Shown here in pieces: positions 55,950 through 64,000 of a DNA stretch of 64,000 bases; position 1 is the stretch's first letter, and every line of letters begins with the position of its first letter. Position numbers and translations under genes: made by a program. The DNA is from Dactylonectria macrodidyma (Eukaryota; Ascomycota; Sordariomycetes; Hypocreales; Nectriaceae): contig JAGMUV010000032.1 in the NCBI GenBank assembly GCA_020744425.1, positions 434,001 through 498,000 of the forward strand. The letters run 5' to 3'. The notes below the pieces were generated by a model that was not told the DNA's origin, searched no databases, and worked only from the letters and a program-made list of their open reading frames with translations.

Positions 55950-56467
55950 TCACATTTTGTAGCGCGCCCGATGAATCCTTTGAGCCCTTTTTAAATCAGT
56001 ATCCGTCTCTCTCTTAGTCCCAGTCTGTGAGCCGGAGCTCGGTTTCACATCCACGCGGCCGGGTTGCATAAGTGCGCCGTCGAGTCGCTCGATATGACCG
56101 GTTGTCATGATTAAAATATGGCCATCTCGCAAACCGTCGATGGCATCGAGAAGTGCAGACAAAGAGGTCATGCTCTGGGGCGACTTTGAGTTGACGACAA
56201 CATCGACATCTTCCAAAAGGATAATGCAGGGCCCAGGAAGCTTGGCGAACAAGGTCTTCAGACAAGCTGTCGCCGACAGAAAGAGTAGCGGCGTAGATGT
56301 TCAAGCCAAAACACCCTGCGATGGACAGAGTCAACACTATCTTCCCAGTTCCGGCAGGTCCGCGGAACAGGTAGCCTCGTCGGTACGGCGTGACACGGTA
56401 CCGTTCTTGAGTAACTGGGTCGAGGAAGTCCTGTAGAACACCCACCGTTTAACTTCCCGCTACTCAA
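55950..56467 (-). pseudogene. BCS1-like AAA ATPase fragment, frameshifted
   Basis: The minus strand carries a BCS1-family AAA core: LQDFLDPVTQERYRVTPYRR, Walker A GPAGTGKIVL (the usual Thr/Ser after Lys is Ile), Walker B CIILLEDVDVV, SALLDAIDG and TTGHIERLDGALMQPGRVD. A 1-bp loss near 56250-56260 puts the Walker B half in another frame. The N-terminal BCS1 region and the C-terminal lid are absent. Intact homologues are mitochondrial-inner-membrane or related ATPases. This copy is a relic between a copia and a pogo element. Confidence 0.75.
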
Positions 56468-56736
56468 GCTTAATGACTGAGGGGAAAAGCTCCAATGGAA
56501 CTGTATTCTCCAATCGTGCCGTTGTCAAACTTCGTTTCCTCAAGGCTGTTTTGCGCAAACCGCGACCGGGTTGCCTCTCCTGTGCAGAGTTAAGAAGAGT
56601 CACTACAAGCCAGCATTTGTCCGCTGGTTTGGGCTACGTGACGAGATTTCTCGTGCGAGATCTGCACCCTTTTAGGTGTACAGCAGATAAGTTACCACTT
56701 TTTATTTTTTAGAAATGATCGCCGTACAGACGAGTA
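56468..56736. other. Intergenic between AAA relic and pogo C
   Basis: No gene is seen. It may contain decayed upstream sequence of the AAA ATPase. Confidence 0.45.
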
Positions 56737-58962
56737 CCATCCACGACCACTTAATGGGCACCCCCACTTAATGGGCCACCAAAATTTCGGTCCTCCCATA
56801 CAAAATCTGAATTTTCAATTACACCGCATTTTACCAAGAATGAAGATACTCACAAACCAAAACCTGTGCTGTATAGTCTGTGTCATGAAATTTTAATATC
56901 GGCTCAACTTTTTCCCGTCCCCCCTCGTGGCCTTGTTCTCTAGCCCTTTGAAATTTTTTCATTTTCACCTTATCCACCCCATCCGACTTCATCCACTCCA
57001 GTAGGCATATCACCTACTTTACTTATGGAACTCCTGCCACAATGGTTCGGCGTGATTATACCGAAGACGACGTAGCTGAGGCTATTCTCGATATTACTGA
57101 TAGAGGCCTATCGCAGACTGAGGCGGCCCAGAAACGTGGAGTGCCTCGATCGACCATTTATAGACGACTTTCCGGTCAAGCGAGCAGGAATGAACGTATC
57201 CATGCCCAGCAGCGTATTTCAAAGAGCCAGGAGGAGACTCTCCTTCGTTGGGTACTGCGACAAGAGTCTCTGGGCTATGCTCCCTCGCACAGCCAGCTCC
57301 GCGCCTGTGTCGAGGCCATCCTTCAACAACAAGGCGATAACAAGCCTCTGGGCAAGCACTGGACCACCAGGTTCGTCAAGCGTCACCTACAACTATCTAC
57401 CAAGCTTGGAAAACGCCAGGAAGCCGCCAGATTTGACGGGTTTACTCCGAAGGCGGTCAATTGGTACTTCGATATCCGGGAGAACGAGTACGGCTGGATC
57501 AAGCCTGAGAACACGGTTAACGTGGACGAGGGTGGCATAATGGCGGGTTTCGGTAAGTCCTCTACAACTTCTCTACGTGCTTTTATAGGGCATAACTAAT
57601 TGGTTGTCCATGAGGCCTGGACAGCCTCGTAATCGGGAGCTCTGACCCGAAGAAGAAGGCGTTGTTGAAGGGCGTTCAGTCGCGCGCTTGGACGTCGTTT
57701 ATTGAGGCTGTCACCGCAACTGGCCGCGCTTTAAAACCTGGAATTATCTTTAAAGGAAAAGAGCTGCAGAAGCAGTGGTTCCTTAAGGAATTCGAATTGA
57801 TAGCGGACTGGCACTACATCACATCACCGAACGGCTGGACTGACAACCATATAGCTCTCGAGTGGTTGAAAGATGTCTATCTACCTCAAACGGAGCCTCG
57901 TGATGCATCAGATGCGAGACTTATTATCCTTGACGGTCACGGGAGCCATGCACAGGTGAGCCTTTTGGTGTTTTCGCCACAGAGTCACCCGCTATAGGGT
58001 CGCTAACGAGCAGTCAGGATGAGTGGATGGCCACGTGCTTTCTGAACAACGTCTACTGCTGTTACCTACCAGCACATTGTTCTCATGGTTTGCAGCCGTT
58101 AGATAATGGAATTTTTAATGTCATCAAAGGTGCGTATCGGAAAGAACTCCAAAAGCTGGCTAGTTTGACCGATTCTGCGCCGGTGGATAAAGTCAACTTT
58201 ATTCGGTCATACGCAAAAGCCAGAGAGGCGGGCATGAGGAAGGAGATTATCTTATCCAGCTGGAGATTTACTGGAAATTGGCCTATAAACCGTCACAAAG
58301 CTCTAACGCATCCGGAAATTCAACCGGATAAAGAAAAAGTGCTGGAACGGTTCAAGACGCCAAGCCCTCCTCAACTGCACTCAGATGATACGCCGAAAAC
58401 GAGCCGCCAGGTGAGAGATATGGCCAAGCATCGAAGTCGACCGACCAGGCGGAAGTATATTAAGATCGCAAAGGGTCTGGAAGCTTTAGAGATGAAGGTG
58501 GCCGTTCAGAATGCGCGGATTACTGGGCTGGAGGAGCAGGTGTCCCAGCTGCAGCGAGGGAAGAAAAGAAAGGCGGTACCAAACCCGAACCGACGATTCA
58601 TGGCTCTGGCGGAGGCTCTAGCGGCTGGAGAAGCTCTCCCTAACTCAAAGGAGGCAGAAATAGAAGTGAATGTGGATGAGGAGGTCGAGTCGGTGATTGA
58701 GGTGGGTTTCGGGTTAGAGGACGAAAGTGAGGACTTTATGGTCGTAACAAAGCACTGCCAGCGGACACGCAGCGGTCGGGAGGTCAAAAAACCACGCAGA
58801 GAGTAAAATTTGATCAATTTTATGGAGAGTCTCTTTACTAACTTCGATTTTGATTGACAACGTGGTCCGTTTTTATGTGCACCAAAATTTAGATTTTGTA
58901 TGGGAGGACCGAAATTTTGGTGGCCCATTAAGTGGGGGTGCCCATTAAGTGGTCGTGGATGG
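56737..58962 (+). mobile_element. pogo/Fot1 element, copy C, intact
   Basis: 2226 bp flanked by TA (56735-56736 and 58963-58964). Each end has the cap CCATCCACGA and two 17-nt repeats, CCACTTAATGGGCACCC (56747-56763) and CCACTTAATGGGCCACC (56764-56780), mirrored on the right. The inverted repeat continues through AAAATTTCGGTCCTCCCATA. It encodes a full three-exon transposase with no lesion, so this is the probable active member of the trio. Confidence 0.95.
57042..58806 (+). CDS. pogo/Fot1 transposase, 546 aa, intact
   Basis: Exons are 57042-57552, 57615-57955 and 58018-58806, with two 62-bp GT/AG introns (GTAAGTCC... and GTGAGCC...). The total is 1641 nt. The N-terminal psq HTH (DVAEAILDITDRGLSQTEAA, recognition region RSTIYRR at residues 36-42) is followed by a CENP-B-type HTH (YAPSHSQLRACVEAIL). 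The DDE_1 catalytic core has NVDEGGIM, LDGHGSH and PLDNGIF. A linker, a coiled coil (LEALEMKVAVQNARITGLEE) and a basic GKKRKAVPNPNRRF segment end in an acidic tail. It cuts and pastes at TA. The ATG at 57042 begins MVRRDYTEDD. Confidence 0.93.
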
Positions 58963-58964
58963 TA

Positions 58965-59440
58965 GTAGCGAGGCTAGAGGCTGGAGACTGGAGACTGTGG
59001 CTTGCGTCCTCGCCCTCTGCAGGGCCTGGTGGGTTCGTTGGGCCCTTAAGAACGCAGTGTGTCTGCGAGTGAACCTGATCGTGGGCGTGTTCACACCCCT
59101 GGCCGTGGCAGCGAACCCATTGACTTAAGCCGACGACCGCGCCGCCCATGACTGACGACTCATGGAAGTGGACCTCTGGGCTGGAGACGGTGGCTACTAG
59201 GCATGATGGTCCTAGGATACCCACGGTCCTGGGACATGCACGGACCAAGGACACTTTTGGACGATGGCAAGAAGTGGACGAAAAGACTGGCTTCCGCCGT
59301 CAGGGCAAGCATGGCTAGGCTTAGATAATGCTGGGATAAAGAATCCTGAATCGGGCGTATTTACCCTGATTGCGTTGCTAATTACGTGCCCATTCGTGAT
59401 CTTGTTACTGCTCTTTTCCTAAGGTGGGTATGGCCACACT
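58965..59440. other. Intergenic, no gene seen
   Basis: A short CTGGAGACT direct repeat lies near 58980-58998. Otherwise nothing can be supported. Confidence 0.5.
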
Positions 59441-60266
59441 CAGTGATGTTATTGGATTGGAGGGCAATTTGGATTGGACTGGAGTGGACGGAAAATGGCT
59501 GGACTGGATTTGGGTTTCTCGATCCTGGAGCTCCTGGAGCTCCAGTGGTCTAACCTGATAAGGCAAGAGCTAAGCCTAATTTGGTGGTTGTGACAGGGGC
59601 TCCCGTCGCAGACTCCGACACAACTACGCCATCGTTAACATCCAACTCGCACAGATTTGTCCGCTAGCAAAACCATGGAAGCAATCGCGTCGCTCGTAAG
59701 TTCAGCAATCCTTCTGCTGTGGCAGACGTGTCTGAACAGCCTACTCACCAGCTACACCGTGGCTACTATCTCTAGCTATTTCGACCCTGGCAGCGGTCGC
59801 CGTCCTGATCCTGAAAGAGTTATTCTTGATCCAACGTATCGTAGCCCTTGCCCAAAAGACCCCGACAGAATCCTGATCGAACCCGACGGGTTCGAGCGGA
59901 ATGGAAAGCAATACGTTCGCTACTCTGTCCGGCAATAGGGTATGGTAGACATACGTTTCAAGCAGGACCCGCCTAAGTGGTTCTCGTACTGCTATCTGTG
60001 GCAACTGCAACAATCGTGCACATTGGAGAAGCAAGTTGCTAAAGAACATAATGAGCACTTTTTTAAGTGCTGCCATAACTACACACAAGGCCACAATTCC
60101 AGTTCCACCCGAAATCTGCTGATTCAGCGGCTCATTTATTGTCCCAAAAGGGTAACAATATGAACTGGATCCGTTCTGGATATACTGGAGGCTGCGTGTC
60201 CCCAAGTCTGGACTGGATTGGATCGAGGCTCAGATCCAGCTCCAATCCAATCCAATAACATCACTG
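59441..60266. mobile_element. Non-autonomous hAT element, target duplication GCCACACT
   Basis: 826 bp with inverted ends CAGTGATGTTATTGGATTGGA. A perfect 8-bp duplication GCCACACT lies at 59433-59440 and 60267-60274. The subterminal zones repeat GGATTGGA / GGACTGG motifs on both sides. It has no transposase but contains an 87-codon frame (59675-59938). Confidence 0.92.
59675..59938 (+). CDS. 87-aa ORF inside a hAT MITE, unknown
   Basis: The ATG is in a good context (AAACCATGG). The N-terminal part is hydrophobic (IASLVSSAILLLWQTC) and is followed by a Pro/Asp/Arg-rich tail (DPGSGRRPDPERVILDP). I do not recognise it. It could be captured host sequence or a chance frame. Confidence 0.25.
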   Translation: MEAIASLVSSAILLLWQTCLNSLLTSYTVATISSYFDPGSGRRPDPERVILDPTYRSPCPKDPDRILIEPDGFERNGKQYVRYSVRQ

Positions 60267-60417
60267 GCCACACTATCCTCGACCGGTCTTCCTACGCACT
60301 CGGCATTCCTGGGCAACACCTTTCTGCAGATCCCCGTATGCCAAATCCAAATATCATGCCTGAGCGTCACTCAAAGGTACTTCTGAGAAGAGCGAACGCG
60401 CGGCAATCATTGTTTTC

Positions 60418-61907
60418 GTGGAACGAGCCTTATCCTACGTAGACATACGAGATACATACCGGTATATCGAACAGATTGATTATGATCCAATTACGCACCG
60501 CATCCGCTGCCTTGATCATATTCTTAACCTTGCCCTTCAAGCCTTTCTCCTTGCCAGCTCAAAAGAAGCTCTCAAAGCTGCTCTTGCGGCTATTGAAGAG
60601 ACGGAAGATACCGACCCTTACGAGTTATTCTCCGCCTATCTTGATGTACCGGTCGTTGAGGATAACCCGGCCTCAATAAGAGCTCATGAACAAGCCCAGA
60701 GAAGAGGGAGAAAAGTTAAAGCGAAGCATAAAGGTTTTGAAGGCTGGGGTGCTACTACTGCGCTCCAGAAGCTTCATAACCTAGCTGTATGGCTTCGAAA
60801 CAGCTCTATCCATCATGATCGATGGATCGAGGCTGTCGGCATTACATTAGGGATTGATAACGACACTCGATGGTCCTCATGGTGTCATCTCATCAAGCGT
60901 ACGACACGCAAGGAGCGAGAGATTAAGGACTTCATTGATAAACACCCTGAATGCGATAACTTTCGACTCAATGGTGTTGAGTGGGATACACTTAAGCGTA
61001 CAGAGAGGTTTCTCTCTGTATTTGCTAGTGGTACACTATGGGTTGAAGGCAGTGAGGCTTCATTATCCCAGAGCCTTACCCTGATGGATGCTATCCTCAC
61101 CTTCTTTGAGGATCAGAAGGTATATCCTATTTCATCAAGATAACGCTTAAAGCTAATGTTTTATAGGTGCTATATAAATCAGGCCCAGAGAAGGACCTCC
61201 GCATGGTTCATTCTATTGAGATGGGCTGGTTTATCCTTGATAAATACTACGCCCTCGTTGAGTCAACGCCAGTATGCGCCGCCGCGATGCTTCTCGATCC
61301 CTCGAAGCGGAAGCATTATCTTCTTCAGAACTGGCCTGAAGAGTGGCATCAGAAGACTATTGATGCTGCTTATTCGATCTGGCAGAAGGAATACGCGCAT
61401 CTCCCTCATGAATCACTCCCTGCTGCTGCTGCTGCTGCTGATACCGATACGTGTCATCCATCCTCGAAGAAGAGGGTAGAGAATGAATTAGACCGGCCGA
61501 AACGTCATCCAAGAGTCCAACCTACTTCACAAGAGGATGAAGAGACGTTTATGGCGTTTATTGATGATAAAACTATCGATCTTGATGCTCTAAAGATAAC
61601 TCCTCTTCAATGGTGGTTAGTTCCAGAGCAGCGCCGGCGCTATCCTCGTTTCCACCGTATGGCCATCAATATCCTCTCAATCGCACCCTCATCCGCTGAA
61701 CCAGAACAACAATTCTCGGGCGCACGCCGTACACAGAGCTGGGATAGGCTTAGGTTATCGCCAGAGAACCTCCAGAGGTTAGAGTGCATGGGTAACTGGT
61801 TTGCGAGGAAGCTCATCTCTTCGGAGGAGCTGCTAGGGATGATTGTAGAGGCTGTGGAGATGGATGAGATGGATATTGATTTCGACGAAGAGGATTGGGA
61901 TGTATAA
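60418..61907 (+). pseudogene. hAT transposase, 5' truncated but otherwise open
   Basis: Two exons, about 60460-61119 and 61167-61907, with a 47-bp intron (GTATATCC ... TTATAG) in phase 0. The sequence begins with ITHRIRCLDHILNLALQAFL, after the DNA-binding and first catalytic regions would have ended. It continues TALQKLHNLAVWLRNSSIH, GIDNDTRWSSWCHL and MGWFILDKYYALVESTPVCA, and ends with YPRFHRMAINILSIAPSS, SAEPEQQFSGARR and an acidic tail. No stops occur in this part. The missing 5' third makes it non-functional. It is related to the carcass at 15780-18210. Confidence 0.82.
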
Positions 61908-61985
61908 TGTAAAGTGGCATATTTTGAAGAATTGAGCATATATACAGTATCTACCTTCCCTACCTACCTTATCTTCTACCCACCA

Positions 61986-62135
61986 ATCTACCCACTACTC
62001 TACCCATCACTCTACCCACCACTCTACCCATCACTCTACCCACCACTCTACCCACTCTACCCGGGTAGGGTAGAGGAGACCACTCCTCTACCTGGGTAGG
62101 GTAGATAAGTGGGTAGAGCTCCCTCTACTCTACAA
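61986..62135. repeat. 12-bp minisatellite CTCTACCCAYCA and inverted copy
   Basis: CTCTACCCATCA and CTCTACCCACCA alternate in tandem (about 61986-62063). An inverted CCCGGGTAGGGTAGAG-type stretch follows, to about 62135. Its position just 3' of the hAT gene suggests it is that element's subterminal repeat zone. Confidence 0.7.
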
Positions 62136-63558
62136 TGCCCAAGTATGACCAGCACCACCAAAGACGGGTCAGCCCTTGTTCCGCAGCGTACCTTTTTGTG
62201 TCAATGCGGGAAGCCAGACCAAAGACGGATTGCTACCTCGAGCTGCATCTTAACGTAGGCCTGACGTAAAGTCTTTAATTAACTCATAAGCCTAAGCGGC
62301 GATGGTAACACCCGTTGTATTCATAATTTCATATGAACTAGAGCTAGTACTTACATCTTAAATGCGTTCATTCGATACCGCTCAAAAGAATAGTAGTCAA
62401 ATATTGTAAAATGAAGTGTTTGATCAATGATGCAACGCCCAGAGATGCCGTAAGGCGTAAAATACCCCTTGCGATGCATGGGACATGCCAAACTAATGGT
62501 GGTTGCCTACGCAACACTGCGTCATTAGGTCTGGTTGTAGGTTTGGCGATGTTACAACGGCTGGCATTAGTGTGGGCACCCCGAATATAGCAGGTCCGTT
62601 TCAAACGTAGCTTCCTTTTTAAGCCTCCTCGTATGTTCCGCGTCACAATTTCAGCCACCTAGCAAAGCATAGTCAGTGGCGCTACTCCTTCAGAGAGAGG
62701 GCCGCGATATCTACCTCTTGTAAAAGTGGGGACCAGACTAGCGGATGAGTACGACCGAGATGATGATATTAAACTGATCATTCGTCTTTTTTCTTGTACG
62801 GAGTACCGTAGGTTAGGCTAAATCTAACCTGGTACTTGATTTCTACATGGTGGGGTAAGTGGGCGAGGGCGCGGGTAGGTGGAGGCATGTTTCATATTCA
62901 CGGACTAATTTCAGGGTAACATCTTTATACTGAGGATCATGTGGATACAGTCAATTGGGCTCGATTCCGCGTATTTGAGAGCTTTCTGTATGAATACGAG
63001 TGATGACGTACGCGCCAAAGACGGGGCTTTTACTTAGTCGGTCCACACGGACCAACACAGAAATTGCAGGGGCTTTACGGAGGACCATTTCAAAAGGTTT
63101 GTCCCAATCTCAAGCCACACTATCAGAGCAGCCAATCAGAGCTAGGCTAGGTACATGGGATACTTCGTATCTCTGAGATCCCCTATAAGCTCGAGATCTA
63201 GAGCATATGGAACCATGCTAGCAGATATCCTTGAGGTCTGGAGACCTCTAATATTATAGAGCCTGTAGGGGATGTAAGAAGTAAAGGCACCGAAGGCTAT
63301 GTATCCCTAGATAACCGACAAGGATCGGAGCGTGTGGCGTCATAAGCGCGGGACAAAACTTTTGAAATGCTCCTCCGTACTCAAATGAATTTCATGTTTG
63401 ATAGCAAGAAAGATTTAACTTTGTTTAAGGAAGGCCGAATGTCATGTGACCTCACCATACCATGGCATAAATTGTCCGTCGACTGTCTGGCCGTTCCAAG
63501 TTTTTCTACCCAATGTTCAATTCTCATTTACTTTGCCCTTCTTTTGATACACTTCATC
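62136..63558. other. Intergenic and tannase upstream region
   Basis: No gene is supported. The last few hundred bases are the probable promoter of the esterase gene. Confidence 0.55.
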
Positions 63559-64000
63559 ATGCTAGGTGGTCGTCTTCTGGCTAGTGCCTGTGTTTCGGCA
63601 ACCTTCGCCAACATTTCTCTTCCTGGTGCAGAGATACTCAGCACCAATGCCCGCCTTGTAACCAATTTTAGCGCAACAGGCCTTTCGGCCTACCGTTTCA
63701 CCCAACCTACCAGGCAGCTGACAAACGCTACATTCTGCAACGTCACTATCACTTATACGCACCCTGGACAGGATGATGAGATCGGGGTTGAGACCTGGCT
63801 TCCAGTGAACAACTGGAACAACCGCTTCCAGGCAGTCGGCGGTGGCGGATGGGTTGCCGGCCGCTTCTTCCTCTCTTACGGTAATATGTATGGCGCGTTG
63901 GCCGACGGATATGCAACCTCGACAACTGACGCTGGTCTTCTCCCCTTGGGTTCTCTGGAGGCTTCGACGTGGGCACTGGCTAGTCCGGGCAACGTTAATC
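63559..64000 (+). CDS. Tannase/feruloyl esterase family protein, N-terminal part (runs off window)
   Basis: It is open from ATG 63559 to the window end. A secretion signal (MLGGRLLASACVSATFA) precedes family-typical blocks: FCNVTITYTHPGQDDEIGVE, TWLPVNNWNNRFQAVGGGGW, DGYATSTTDAG and LASPGNVN. These match the start of the PF07519 tannase/feruloyl esterase family, secreted serine hydrolases that cleave gallate or ferulate esters in plant material. The catalytic Ser region lies beyond the window. No intron is seen so far. Confidence 0.85.
   Translation, partial: MLGGRLLASACVSATFANISLPGAEILSTNARLVTNFSATGLSAYRFTQPTRQLTNATFCNVTITYTHPGQDDEIGVETWLPVNNWNNRFQAVGGGGWVAGRFFLSYGNMYGALADGYATSTTDAGLLPLGSLEASTWALASPGNVN

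Noticed and set aside
1..64000. CRISPR array, prophage or bacterial operon structure
   Set aside because: Tandem repeats present are minisatellites or transposon subterminal repeats without regular spacers. Introns and gene content are fungal.

Overview
The window comes from a filamentous ascomycete (Pezizomycotina type). Introns of about 44-86 bp with GT/AG ends, TNCTAAC-like branch sites, hydrophobins, a GPI-anchored Ser/Thr/Ala-rich wall protein and a tannase-family esterase all point that way. It is a transposon-dense chromosomal region with small islands of host genes. Exon boundaries are my own reading of splice signals and frame continuity; no search was run.

Layout. 1-3600: two degenerate minus-strand hAT transposases, a TIR element, a plus-strand hAT C-terminus and two solo LTRs of one family (target duplications GTCAC and AGCCG). 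4013-4646: small GPI-anchored protein gene. 5846-10745: LINE 3' end, a piggyBac pseudogene with Trp-to-TAG changes, and a 5'-truncated LINE with an RNase H domain. 11391-12774: Tc1/mariner element with an apparently intact, spliced 352-aa transposase. 12865-14176: non-autonomous hAT. 14532-15670: possible membrane-protein gene. 15780-18210: hAT carcass hit by a hAT MITE and a 131-bp solo LTR. 18377-20602: pogo/Fot1 copy A. 20806-21240: AT-rich MITE. 21243-21560: LINE RT fragment. 25371-28459: convergent glycosyltransferase and polysaccharide pyruvyltransferase. 29219-33442: piggyBac split by pogo copy B. 33536-34912: second Tc1/mariner copy. 35415-37797: divergent pair of hydrophobin genes with a 402-bp MITE between them. 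39616-41057: four-finger C2H2 regulator. 41792-44592: complete hAT with an intact 707-aa transposase. 47360-47524: 54-aa Cys-containing protein. 49123-55768: complete Ty1/copia retrotransposon with LTRs that read as identical. 55950-56467: broken BCS1-like AAA ATPase. 56737-58962: intact pogo/Fot1 copy C. 59441-62140: another hAT MITE and a truncated hAT. 63559-64000: start of a tannase/feruloyl-esterase gene.

How it fits together. The host islands are mostly cell-surface or secreted functions: wall protein, hydrophobins, a glycan-modifying pair and an esterase, plus one zinc-finger regulator. The mobile elements span a wide age range, from stop-ridden and truncated relics to copies with perfect ends, target duplications and open transposases. 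The strongest pattern is in the pogo/Fot1 trio. All three share one end design (a 10-nt cap plus two 17-nt direct repeats), but each has its own repeat sequence and its own recognition-helix residues. The window's hAT elements likewise each carry a private subterminal repeat.
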